Shown: positions 1-10,777, counted from the first letter of the stretch. The stretch: DNA of 64,000 nucleotides from Ptiloglossa arizonensis (GCF_051014685.1 NW_027478421.1:744001-808000), one strand, 5' to 3'. Notes: generated by a model not told the origin, from the letters alone. Program-made: numbers and translations.

Positions 1-8
1 AGTACGCA

Positions 9-25
9 TACCGTTGTAATCGGGC
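9..25 (+). other. CENP-B-box-like 17-mer (representative; recurs in most monomers)
   Basis: The monomer reads TACCGTTGTAATCGGGC. The mammalian CENP-B box is YTTCGTTGGAARCGGGA. By eye 12 of 17 positions agree. Of the nine positions regarded as essential (TTCG, A, CGGG), seven agree, and the two Ts of TTCG are replaced by A and C. The core CGTTGTAATCGGG differs from CGTTGGAAACGGG at two positions. Many monomers weaken it by CTG or CAG in place of CCG. Binding by any CENP-B-like protein is not shown. The match could be chance, but it lies in one of the best conserved parts of the unit. Confidence 0.35.
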
Positions 26-28
26 GAG

Positions 29-41
29 TTTCTACTTTCAG
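29..41 (+). other. Splice-acceptor-like tract (representative)
   Basis: TTTCTACTTTCAG, a pyrimidine-rich run ending in CAG, sits just before ATG in most monomers. It pairs with a donor-like GAG/GTAAG 57 nt further on. I saw no monomer that loses the terminal AG, although the tract varies (CTGTCAG, CTTTTAG, CGTTCAG). Function is unknown, and conservation may simply reflect homogenisation of the array. Confidence 0.25.
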
Positions 42-58
42 ATGCAACAGAAATTTTG

Positions 59-74
59 CGGATTGATCAATCCG
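59..74. repeat. Central dyad symmetry, perfect 16-bp palindrome in this copy
   Basis: CGGATTGATCAATCCG is its own reverse complement. Most monomers carry GT in place of AT at the centre, giving 7-bp arms around a 2-bp loop. Variant families break it with GGTCTATCC, GTTCAATCC or ATTCGTCGATCC. TCGCGA, another palindrome, follows at 76-81. Short dyads able to extrude hairpins are a recurring property of centromeric satellites. A role here is inferred. Confidence 0.8.
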
Positions 75-98
75 TTCGCGAGATATGGCAGTTTGGAG

Positions 99-104
99 GT
101 AAGA
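99..104 (+). other. Splice-donor-like GTAAGA (representative)
   Basis: GAG followed by GTAAGA matches the major 5' splice-site consensus (MAG/GTRAG). Variants in the array include GAT/GTAAG, GAA/GTAAG and the weaker GAG/GTAAC. The GT itself is lost only in three related monomers near 39,297, 43,497 and 44,547, which read GAGGAAAG. No transcript evidence is available. Confidence 0.25.
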
Positions 105-284
105 AACGGATGAGAAACTCAAAATTTTCGCAGTTCTGATGCTCGAAACGAATAACTAGAACGGCCTAGGGGAAAAGTACACATACCGTTGTAATCGGGC
201 GAGTTTCTACTTTCAGATGCAACAGAAATATTGCGGATTGGTCAATCCGTTCGCGAGATATGGCAGTTTCGAGGTAAGAAACGC

Positions 285-297
285 TTGAGAAACTCAA
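285..297. repeat. Second dyad TTGAG-AAA-CTCAA (representative)
   Basis: Five-base arms around AAA, immediately followed by A4T4 (AAAATTTT), form a hairpin-capable, bendable element. It is perfect in monomers with the GCTTGAG, GGTTGAG or GTTTGAG forms. It is shortened to TGAG-AAA-CTCA in GGATGAG monomers. It is broken in GATAAACTC, GGATTAGAAACTC, GAGCAACTC and CTAAAAA variants. Confidence 0.7.
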
Positions 298-313
298 AAT
301 TTTCGCAGTTCTG

Positions 314-328
314 ATGCTCGACAAGCAT
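314..328. repeat. Variant-specific dyad ATGCT-CGACA-AGCAT
   Basis: Monomers with CTCGACAAGCATAAC contain 5-bp arms ATGCT and AGCAT around CGACA. The common form CTCGAAACGAATAAC lacks this symmetry. The two forms differ by three A/C exchanges two bases apart (monomer positions 147, 149 and 151), normally inherited together. An intermediate CTCGAAAAGCAT near 39,169, 43,369 and 44,419 has two of the changes and keeps the arms. Confidence 0.75.
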
Positions 329-1925
329 AACTAGAACGGCCTAGGGGAAAAGTACGCATACTGTTGTAATCGGGCGAGTTTCTACTTTCAGATGCAACAG
401 AAATTTTGCGGATTGGTCTATCCGTTCGCGAGATATGGGAGTTTGGAGGTAAGAAACGCTTGAGAAACTCAAAATTATCGCAGTTCTGATGCTCGACAAG
501 CATAACTAGAACGGCCTAGGGGAAAAGTACGCATACCGTTGTAATCGGGCGAGTATCTACTTTCAGATGCAACAGAAATTTTGCGGATTGATCAATCCGT
601 TCGCGAGATATGGCAGTTTGGATGTAAGAAACGCTTGAGAAACTCAAAATTTTCTCAGTTCTGATGCTCGAAACGAATAATTGGAACGGCCTCGGGGAAA
701 AGTACACATACCGTTGTAATCGGGCGAGTTTCTACTTTCAGATGCAACAAAAATTTTGCGGATTGGACAATCCGTTCGCGAGATATGGCAGTTTGGAGGT
801 AACAAACGTTTGAGAAACTCAAAATTTTCGCAGTTCTGATGCTCGCAACGGATAACTAGAACGGCCTAGCGGAAAAGTACGCATACCGTTGTAATCGGGC
901 GAGTTTCTACTTTCAGATGCAACAGAAATTTTGCGGATTCGTCGATCCGTTCGCGAGATATGGCAGTTTGGAGGTAAGAAACGGTTGAGAATCTCAAAAT
1001 TTTCGCAGTTCTGATGCTCGAAACAGATAACTAGAACGGCCTAGGGGAAAAGTACGCATACCGTTGTAATCGGGCGAGTTTCTACTTTCAGATGCAACAG
1101 AAATTTTGCGGATTGGTCAATCCATTCGCGAGATATGGGAGTTTGGAAGTAAGAAACGCTTGAGAAACTCAAAATTATCGCAGTTCTGATGCTCGACAAG
1201 CATAACTAGAACGGCCTAGGGGAAAAGTACGCATACCGTTGTAATCGGGCGAGTTTCTACTTTCAGATGCAACAGAAATTTTGCGGATTGATCAATCCGT
1301 TCGCGAGATATGGCAGTTTGGAGGTAAGAAACGTATGAGAAACTCAAAATTTTCGCAGTTCTGATGCTCGAAACGAATAACTAGAACGGCCTAGGGGAAA
1401 AGTACACATACCGTTGTAATCGGGCGAGTTTCTACTTTCAGATGCAACAGAAATTTTGCGGATTGGTCAATCCGTTCGCGAGATATGGCAGTTTCGAGGT
1501 AAGAAACGCTTGAGAAACTCAAAATTTTCGCAGTTCTGATGCTCGACAAGCATAACTAGAACGGCCTAGGGGAAAAGTACGCATACTGTTGTAATCGGGC
1601 GAGTTTCTACTTTCAGATGCAACAGAAATTTTGCGGATTGGTCAATCCGTTCGCGAGATATGGCAGTTTGGAGGTAAGAAACGTTTGAGAAACGCAAAAT
1701 TTTCACAGTCCTGATGCTCGAAACGAATAACTGGAACGGCCTAGGGGAAAAGTACACATACCGTTGTAATCGGGCGAGTTTCTACTTTCAGATGCAACAA
1801 AAATTTTGCGGATTGGTCAATCCGTTCGCGAGATATGGCAGTTTGGAGGTAACAAACGTTTGAGAAACTCAAAATTTTCACAGTCCTGATGCTCGAAACG
1901 AATAACTAGAACGGCCTAGGGGAAT

Positions 1926-4900
1926 AGTACACATACCGTTGTAATCTGGCGAGTTTCTACTTTCAGATGCAACAAAAATTTTGCGGATTGGTCAATCCTT
2001 TCGCGAGATATGGCAGTTTGGAGGTAAGAAACGCTTGAGCAACTCAAAATTTTCGCAGTTCTGATGCTCGAAATGAATAACCAGAAAGGCCTAGGGGAAA
2101 AGTACGCATACCGTTGTAATCGGGCGAGTTTCTACTTTCAGATGCAACAGAAATTTTGCGGATTGTTCAATCCGTTCGCGAGATATGGCCGTTTGGATGT
2201 AAGAAACGCTTGAGAAACTCAAAATTTTCGTAGCTCTCATGCTCGACAAGCATAACTAGAACGGCCTAGGGGAAAAGTACGCACACTGTCGTAATCGGGC
2301 GAGTCTCTACTTTCAGATGCAACAGAAATTTTGAGGATTGGTCAATCCGTTCGCGAGATATGGCAGTTTGGAGGTAACAATCGTTTGAGAAACTCAAAAT
2401 TTTCGCAGTTCTGATGCTCGAAACGGATAACTAGAACGGCCTAGGGGAAAAGTACGCATACTGTTGTAATCGGGCGAGTCTCTACTTTCAGATGCAACAG
2501 AAATTTTGAGGATTGGTCTATCCGTTCGCGAGATATGGCAGTTTGGAGGTAAGAAACGGATGAGAAACTCAAAATTTTCGCAGTTCTGATGCTCGAAACG
2601 AATAACTGGAACGGCCTAGGGGAAAAGTACACATACCGTTGTAATCGGGCGAGTTTCTACTTTCAGATGCTACAAAAATTTTGTGGATTGGTCAATCCGT
2701 TCGCGAGATATGGCAGTTTGGAAGTAAGAAACGGTTGAGAAACTCAAAATTTTCGCAGTTCTGATGCTCGAAACGGATAACTAGAACGGCCTAGGGGAAA
2801 AGTACGCATACCGTTGTAATCGGGCGAGTTTCTACTTTCAGATGCAACAGAAATTTTGCGGATTGGTCAATCCGTTCGCGAGATATGGCAGTTTGGAGGT
2901 AAGAAACGGTTGAGAAACCCAAAATTTTCACAGTCCTGATGCTCGAAACGAATAACTGGAACGGCCTAGGGGAAAAGTACACATACCGTTGTAATCGGGC
3001 GAGTTTCTACTTTCAGATGCAACAAAAATTTTGCGGATTGGTCAATCCGTTCGCGACATATGGCAGTTTGGAGGTAACAAACGTTTGATAAACTCAAAAT
3101 TTTCGCAGTTCTGATGCTCGAAACGGATAACTAGAACGGCCTAGGGGAAAAGTACGCATACCGTTGTAATCGGGCGAGTTTCTACTTTCAGATGCAACAG
3201 AGATTTTGCGGATTGGTCAGTCCGTTCGCGAGATATGGTAGTTTGTAAGTAAGAAACGCTTGAGAAACTCAAAATTTTCGCAGTTCTGATGCTCGAATCG
3301 AATAACTAGAACGGCCTAAGGGAAAAGTACACATACCGTTGTAATCGGGGGAGTTTCTACTTTCAGATGCAACAGAAATTTTGCGGATTGGTCAATCCGT
3401 TCGCGAGATATGGCAGTTTGGAAGTAAGAAACGGTTGAGAAACGCAAAATTTTCACAGTCCTGATGCTCGAAACGAATAACTGGAACGGCCTAGGGGAAA
3501 AGTACACATACCGTTGTAATCGGGCGAGTTTCTACTTTCAGATGCAACAAAAATTTTGCGGATTGGTCAATCCGTTCGCGAGATATGGCAGTTTGGAGGT
3601 AACAAACGTTTGAGAAACTCAAAATTTTCACAGTCCTGATGCTCGAAACGAATAACTAGAACGGCCTAGGGGAATAGTACACATACCGTTGTAATCGGGC
3701 GAGTTTCTACTTTCAGATGCAACAAAAATTTTGCGGATTGTTCAATCCGTTCGCGAGATATGGCCGTTTGGATGTAAGAAACGCTTGAGAAACTCAAAAT
3801 TTTCGTAGCTCTCATGCTCGACAAGCATAACTAGAACGGCCTAGGGGAAAAGTACGCACACTGTCGTAATCGGGCGAGTCTCTACTTTCAGATGCAACAG
3901 AAATTTTGAGGATTGGTCTATCCGTTCGCGAGATATGGCAGTTGGGAGGTAAGAAACGGATGAGAAACTCAAAATTTTCGCAGTTCTGATGCTCGAAACG
4001 AATAATTGGAACGGCCTAGGGGAAAAGTACACATACCGTTGTAATCGGGCGAGTTTCTACTTTCAGATGCAACAAAAATTTTGCGGATTGGTCAATCCTT
4101 TCGCGAGATATGGCAGTTTGGAGGTAAGAAACGCTTGAGCAACTCAAAATTTTCGCAGTTCTGATGCTCGAAATGAATAACCAGAAAGGCCTAGGGGAAA
4201 AGTACGCATACCGTTGTAATCGGGCGAGTTTCTACTTTCAGATGCAACAGAAATTTTGCGGATTGTTCAATCCGTTCGCGAGATATGGCCGTTTGGATGT
4301 AAGAAACGCTTGAGAAACTCAAAATTTTCGTAGCTCTCATGCTCGACAAGCATAACTAGAACGGCCTAGGGGAAAAGTACGCACACTGTCGTAATCGGTC
4401 GAGTCTCTACTTTCAGATGCAACAGAAATTTTGAGGATTGGTCAATCCGTTCGCGAGATATGGCAGTTTGGAGGTAACAATCGTTTGAGAAACTCAAAAT
4501 TTTCGCAGTTCTGATGCTCGAAACGGATAACTAGAACGGCCTAGGGGAAAAGTACGCATACTGTTGTAATCGGGCGAGTCTCTACTTTCAGATGCAACAG
4601 AAATTTTGAGGATTGGTCTATCCGTTCGCGAGATATGGCAGTTTGGAGGTAAGAAACGGATGAGAAACTCAAAATTTTCGCAGTTCTGATGCTCGAAACG
4701 AATAACTGGAACGGCCTAGGGGAAAAGTACACATACCGTTGTAATCGGGCGAGTTTCTACTTTCAGATGCTACAAAAATTTTGTGGATTGGTCAATCCGT
4801 TCGCGAGATATGGCAGTTTGGAAGTAAGAAACGGTTGAGAAACTCAAAATTTTCGCAGTTCTGATGCTCGAAACGGATAACTAGAACGGCCTAGGGGAAA

Positions 4901-5155
4901 AGTACGCATACCGTTGTAATCGGGCGAGTTTCTACTTTCAGATGCAACAGAAATTTTGCGGATTGGTCAATCCGTTCGCGAGATATGGCAGTTTGGAGGT
5001 AAGAAACGGTTGAGAAACCCAAAATTTTCACAGTCCTGATGCTCGAAACGAATAACTGGAACGGCCTAGGGGAAAAGTACACATACCGTTGTAATCGGGC
5101 GAGTTTCTACTTTCAGATGCAACAAAAATTTTGCGGATTGGTCAATCCGTTCGCG
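1926..5155. repeat. 12-monomer-offset duplication (2,100 bp)
   Basis: 1926-3055 is repeated at 4026-5155 almost base for base. One difference seen is GGGCGAG against GGTCGAG near 4,398. The match begins and ends inside monomers, as expected for unequal exchange in register. The segment carries the variant run CCAGAAAGG, GTAGCTCTCATGC and GCACACTGTCG. The intervening 3,056-4,025 holds the rare monomer with GGTAGTTTGTAAGTAAG and CTCGAATCG. Confidence 0.8.
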
Positions 5156-7047
5156 AGATATGGCAGTTTGGAGGTAACAAACGTTTGAGAAACTCAAAAT
5201 TTTCACAGTCCTGATGCTCGAAACGAATAACTAGAACGGCCTAGGGGAATAGTACACATACCGTTGTAATCGGGCGAGTTTCTACTTTCAGATGCAACAA
5301 AAATTTTGCGGATTGTTCAATCCGTTCGCGAGATATGGCCGTTTGGATGTAAGAAACGCTTGAGAAACTCAAAATTTTCGTAGCTCTCATGCTCGACAAG
5401 CATAACTAGAACGGCCTAGGGGAAAAGTACGCACACTGTCGTAATCGGGCGAGTCTCTACTTTCAGATGCAACAGAAATTTTGAGGATTGGTCTATCCGT
5501 TCGCGAGATATGGCAGTTGGGAGGTAAGAAACGGATGAGAAACTCAAAATTTTCGCAGTTCTGATGCTCGAAACGAATAATTGGAACGGCCTAGGGGAAA
5601 AGTACACATACCGTTGTAATCGGGCGAGTTTCTACTTTCAGATGCAACAAAAATTTTGCGGATTGGTCAATCCGTTCGCGAGATATGGCAGTTTGGAGGT
5701 AACAAACGTTTGAGAAACTCAAAATTTTCACAGTCCTGATGCTCGAAACGAATAAATAGAACGGCCTAGGGGAATAGTACACATACCGTTGTAATCGGGC
5801 GAGTTTCTACTTTCAGATGCAACAAAAATTTTGCGGATTGGTCAATCCGTTCGCGAGATATGGCAGTTTGGAGGTAACAAACGTTTGAGAAACTCAAAAT
5901 TTTCGCAGTTCTGATGCTCGAAACGGATAACTAGAACGGCCTAGGGGAAAAGTACGCATACTGTTGTAATCGGGCGAGTCTCTACTTTCAGATGCAACAA
6001 AAATTTTGCGGATTGGTCAATCCGTTCGCGAGATATGGCAGTTTGGAGGTAACAAACGTTTGAGAAACTCAAAATTTTCACAGTCCTGATGCTCGAAACG
6101 AATAACTAGAACGGCCTAGGGGAATAGTACACATACCGTTGTAATCGGGCGAGTTTCTACTTTCAGATGCAACAAAAATTTTGCGGATTGGTCAATCCTT
6201 TCGCGAGATATGGCAGTTTGGAGGTAAGAAACGCTTGAGCAACTCAAAATTTTCGCAGTTCTGATGCTCGAAATGAATAACCAGAAAGGCCTAGGGGAAA
6301 AGTACGCATACCGTTGTAATCGGGCGAGTTTCTACTTTCAGATGCAACAGAAATTTTGCGGATTGTTCAATCCGTTCGCGAGATATGGCCGTTTGGATGT
6401 AAGAAACGCTTGAGAAACTCAAAATTTTCGTAGCTCTCATGCTCGACAAGCATAACTAGAACGGCCTAGGGGAAAAGTACGCACACTGTCGTAATCGGGC
6501 GAGTCTCTACTTTCAGATGCAACAGAAATTTTGAGGATTGGTCTATCCGTTCGCGAGATATGGCAGTTGGGAGGTAAGAAACGGATGAGAAACTCAAAAT
6601 TTTCGCAGTTCTGATGCTCGAAACGAATAATTGGAACGGCCTAGGGGAAAAGTACACATACCGTTGTAATCGGGCGAGTTTCTACTTTCAGATGCAACAA
6701 AAATTTTGCGGATTGGTCAATCCGTTCGCGAGATATGGCAGTTTGGAGGTAACAAACGTTTGAGAAACTCAAAATTTTCACAGTCCTGATGCTCGAAACG
6801 AATAACTAGAACGGCCTAGGGGAATAGTACACATACCGTTGTAATCGGGCGAGTTTCTACTTTCAGATGCAACAAAAATTTTGCGGATTGGTCAATCCGT
6901 TCGCGAGATATGGCAGTTTGGAGGTAACAAACGTTTGAGAAACTCAAAATTTTCGCAGTTCTGATGCTCGAAACGGATAACTAGAACGGCCTAGGGGAAA
7001 AGTACGCATACTGTTGTAATCGGGCGAGTCTCTACTTTCAGATGCAA
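3450..7047. repeat. Chained 9- and 6-monomer-offset duplications
   Basis: 3450-4096 recurs at 5025-5671 (1,575 bp). Then 5308-5998 recurs at 6358-7047 (1,050 bp) with one obvious difference (AATAAATAG against AATAACTAG near 5,755). The signature monomer GTCGTAATCGGGCGAGTC with GGCAGTTGGGAGG occurs at 3,851, 5,426 and 6,476. The overlapping offsets show successive duplications of different size through the same monomers. Confidence 0.78.
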
Positions 7048-10000
7048 CAGAAATTTTAAGGATTGGTCTATCCGTTCGCGAGATATGGCAGTTTGGAGGT
7101 AAGAAACGGATGAGAAACTCAAAATTTTCGCAGTTCTGATGCTCGAAACGAATAACTGGAACGGCCTAGGGGAAAAGTGCACATACCGTTGTAATCGGGC
7201 GAGTTTCTACTTTCAGATGCTACAAAAATTTTGTGGATTGGTCAATCCGTTCGCGAGATATGGCAGTTTGGAAGTAAGAAACGGTTGAGAAACTCAAAAT
7301 TTTCGCAGTTCTGATGCTCGAAACGGATAACTAGAACGGCCTAGGGGAAAAGTACGCATACCGTTGTAATCGGGCGAGTTTCTACTTTCAGTTGCAACAG
7401 AAATTTTGCGAATTCGTCGATCCGTTCGCGAGATAAGGCAGTTTGGAGGTAAGAAACGTTTGAGAAACTCAAAATTTTCGCAGTTCTGATGCTCGAAACG
7501 AATAAGTAGAACGGCCTAGGGGAAAATTACGCATACCGTTGTAATCGGGCGAGTTTCTACTTTCAGATGCAACAGAAATTTTGCGGATTGGTCAATCCGT
7601 TCGCGAGATATGGCAGTTTGGAGGTAAGAAACGGTTGAGAAACGCAAAATTTTCACAGTCCTGATGCTCGAAACGAATAACTGGAACGGTCTAGGGGAAA
7701 AGTACACATACCGTTGTAATCGGGCGAGTTTCTACTTTCAGATGCAACAAAAATTTTGCGGATTGGTCAATCCGTTCGCGACATATGGCAGTTTGGAGGT
7801 AACAAACGTTTGATAAACTCAAAATTTTCGCAGTTCTGATGCTCGAAACGGATAACTAGAACGGCCTAGGGGAAAAGTACGCATACCGTTGTAATCGGGC
7901 GAGTTTCTACTTTCAGACGCAACAGAAATTTTGCGGATTGGTCAATCCGTTCGCGAGATATGGCAGTTTGGATGTAAGAAACGGTTGAGAAACTCAAAAT
8001 TTTCGCAGTTCTGATGCTCGAAACGAATAACTAGAACGGCCTAGGGGAAAAGTACGCATACCGTTGTAATCGGGCGAGTTTCTACTTTCAGATGCAACAG
8101 AAGTATTGCGGAATGGTCAATCCTTTCGCGAGATATGGCAGTTTGGAGGTAAGAAACGCTTGAGCAACTCAAAATTTTCGCAGTTCTGATGCTCGAAATG
8201 AATAACCAGAAAGGCCTAGGGGAAAAGTACGCATACCGTTGTAATCGGGCGAGTTTCTACTTTCAGATGCAACAAAAATTTTGCGGATTGGTCAATCCGT
8301 TCGCGAGATATGGCAGTTTGGAGGTAACAAACGTTTGAGAAACTCAAAATTTTCACAGTCCTGATACTCGAAACGAATAACTAGAACGGCCTAGGGGAAT
8401 AGTACACATACCGTTGTAATCGGGCGAGTTTCTACTTTCAGATGCAACAAAAATTTTGCGGATTGGTCAATCCGTTCGCGAGATATGGCAGTTTGGAGGT
8501 AACAAACGTTTGAGAAACTCAAAATTTTCGCAGTTCTGATGCTCGAAACGGATAACTAGAACGGCCTAGGGGAAAAGTACGCATACTGTTGTAATCGGGC
8601 GAGTCTCTACTTTCAGATGCAACAGAAATTTTAAGGATTGGTCTATCCGTTCGCGAGATATGGCAGTTTGGAGGTAAGAAACGGATGAGAAACTCAAAAT
8701 TTTCGCAGTTCTGATGCTCGAAACGAATAACTGGAACGGCCTAGGGGAAAAGTGCACATACCGTTGTAATCGGGCGAGTTTCTACTTTCAGATGCTACAA
8801 AAATTTTGTGGATTGGTCAATCCGTTCGCGAGATATGGCAGTTTGGAAGTAAGAAACGGTTGAGAAACTCAAAATTTTCGCAGTTCTGATGCTCGAAACG
8901 GATAACTAGAACGGCCTAGGGGAAAAGTACGCATACCGTTGTAATCGGGCGAGTTTCTACTTTCAGTTGCAACAGAAATTTTGCGAATTCGTCGATCCGT
9001 TCGCGAGATAAGGCAGTTTGGAGGTAAGAAACGTTTGAGAAACTCAAAATTTTCGCAGTTCTGATGCTCGAAACGAATAACTAGAACGGCCTAGGGGAAA
9101 ATTACGCATACCGTTGTAATCAGGCGAGTTTCTACTTTCAGATGCAACAGAAATTTTGCGGATTGGTCAATCCGTTCGCGAGATATGGCAGTTTGGAGGT
9201 AAGAAACGGTTGAGAAACGCAAAATTTTCACAGTCCTGATGCTCGAAACGAATAACTGGAACGGCCTAGGGGAAAAGTACACATACCGTTGTAATCGGGC
9301 GAGTTTCTACTTTCAGATGCAGCAAAAATTTTGCGGATTGGTCAATCCGTTCGCGACATATGGCAGTTTGGAGGTAACAAACGTTTGATAAACTCAAAAT
9401 TTTCGCAGTTCTGATGCTCGAAACGGATAACTAGAACGGCCTAGGGGAAAAGTACGCATTCCGTTGTAATCGGGCGAGTTTCTACTTTCAGATGCAACAG
9501 AAATTTTGCGGATTGGTCAATCCGTTCGCGAGATATGGCAGTTTGGATGTAAGAAACGGTTGAGAAACTCAAAATTTTCGCAGTTCTGATGCTCGAAACG
9601 AATAACTAGAACGGCCTAGGGGAAAAGTACGCATACCGTTGTAATCGGGCGAGTTTCTACTTTCAGATGCAACAGAAGTATTGCGGAATGGTCAATCCTT
9701 TCGCGAGATATGGCAGTTTGGAGGTAAGAAACGCTGGAGCAACTCAAAATTTTCGCAGTTCTGATGCTCGAAATGAATAACCAGAAAGGCCTAGGGGAAA
9801 AGTACGCATACCGTTGTAATCGGGCGAGTTTCTACTTTCAGATGCAACAAAAATTTTGCGGATTGGTCAATCCGTTCGCGAGATATGGCAGTTTGGAGGT
9901 AACAAACGTTTGAGAAACTCAAAATTTTCACAGTCCTGATGCTCGAAACGAATAACTAGAACGGCCTAGGGGAATAGTACACATACCGTTGTAATCGGGC

Positions 10001-10777
10001 GAGTTTCTACTTTCAGATGCAACAAAAATTTTGCGGATTGGTCAATCCGTTCGCGAGATATGGCAGTTTGGAGGTAACAAACGTTTGAGAAACTCAAAAT
10101 TTTCGCAGTTCTGATGCTCGAAACGGATAACTAGAACGGCCTAGGGGAAAAGTACGCATACTGTTGTAATCGGGCGAGTCTCTACTTTCAGATGCAACAG
10201 AAATTTTGAGGATTGGTCTATCCGTTCGCGAGATATGGCAGTTTGGAGGTAAGAAACGGATGAGAAACTCAAAATTTTCGCAGTTCTGATGCTCGAAACG
10301 AATAACTGGAACGGCCTAGGGGAAAAGTACACATACCGTTGTAATCGGGCGAGTTTCTACTTTCAGATGCTACAAAAATTTTGTGGATTGGTCAATCCGT
10401 TCGCGAGATATGGCAGTTTGGAAGTAAGAAACGGTTGAGAAACTCAAAATTTTCGCAGTTCTGATGCTCGAAACGGATAACTAGAACGGCCTAGGGGAAA
10501 AGTACGCATACCGTTGTATTCGGGCGAGTTTCTACTTTCAGTTGCAACAGAAATTTTGCGAATTCGTCGATCCGTTCGCGAGATAAGGCAGTTTGGAGGT
10601 AAGAAACGTTTGAGAAACTCAAAATTTTCGCAGTTCTGATGCTCGAAACGAATAACTAGAACGGCCTAGGGGAAAATTACGCATACCGTTGTAATCGGGC
10701 GAGTTTCTACTTTCAGATGCAACAGAAATTTTGCGGATTGGTCAATCCGTTCGCGAGATATGGCAGTTTGGAGGTAA
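6657..10777. repeat. 9-monomer higher-order repeat, about 2.6 copies
   Basis: Units 6657-8231, 8232-9806 and partial 9807-10777 align at exactly 1,575 bp. Diagnostic monomers in order include ACATATGG with GATAAACTC, TTTCAGACGC or TTTCAGATGC with GGATGTAAG, AGTATTGCGGAATGG with CCAGAAAGG, the TTTTAAGG/TTTTGAGG monomer, and the EcoRI monomer (GAATTC at 7,410, 8,985 and 10,560). Differences between copies are isolated substitutions, for example GTATTCGGG at about 10,517. The third copy changes identity where GGTAACAAACG replaces GGTAAGAAACG. Confidence 0.85.

Larger units (their letters stand above)
1..175 (+). repeat. Reference monomer used for phase numbering
   Basis: First complete unit. 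In this phase the better conserved stretches, judged by eye, are about 14-28 (TTGTAATCGGGCGAG), 33-46 (TACTTTCAGATGC region), 70-96 (ATCCGTTCGCGAGATATGG region), 132-145 and 161-175. Variable positions cluster at 6 (ACGC/ACAC/ACTC), 12 (CCG/CTG/CAG), 50 (CAG/CAA/CAT), 59-69, 97-98, 104, 109-111, 129-131 and 147-151. This copy carries the GATC form of the central dyad and the GGATGAG form near 108-114. Confidence 0.95.
1..1925. repeat. Left block with 7-monomer-offset duplication
   Basis: Positions 1-412 match 1226-1637 at an offset of 1,225 bp with few differences (for example AAATATT against AAATTTT in the second monomer). The monomer starting at 526 has GTATCTAC, GATCAATCC, GGATGTAAG, TTTTCTCAG and CCTCGGGG. 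It is the same variant that recurs at 12,950, 16,099, 20,474, 23,624, 26,949, 31,149 and 31,674. This stretch therefore belongs with the long-HOR family further right. An isolated CCTAGCGG variant lies near 866. Confidence 0.75.

Noticed and set aside
86..150. Pol III type-2 promoter (A box TGGCAGTTTGG, B box like GTTCGAAAC in some monomers), suggesting tRNA or SINE origin
   Set aside because: The A box has two mismatches. The B box is good only in GATGTTCGAAACGG variants. A TTTT terminator lies between the two, and no cloverleaf can be drawn.
1..175. Internal subrepeats suggesting that the monomer arose from a shorter dimer
   Set aside because: AAATTTT, GATGC and GAAAC each recur within the unit, but at inconsistent spacings (about 71, 97 and 11/31 bp). 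No half-monomer alignment holds.
516..707. 63-codon minus-strand open frames beginning MYFSPRP, repeated dozens of times, with 62-79-codon relatives
   Set aside because: They recur only at multiples of 175 bp. Because 175 is not a multiple of three the frame closes in the next monomer. They have no independent conservation, promoter or family resemblance and are an artefact of the satellite.
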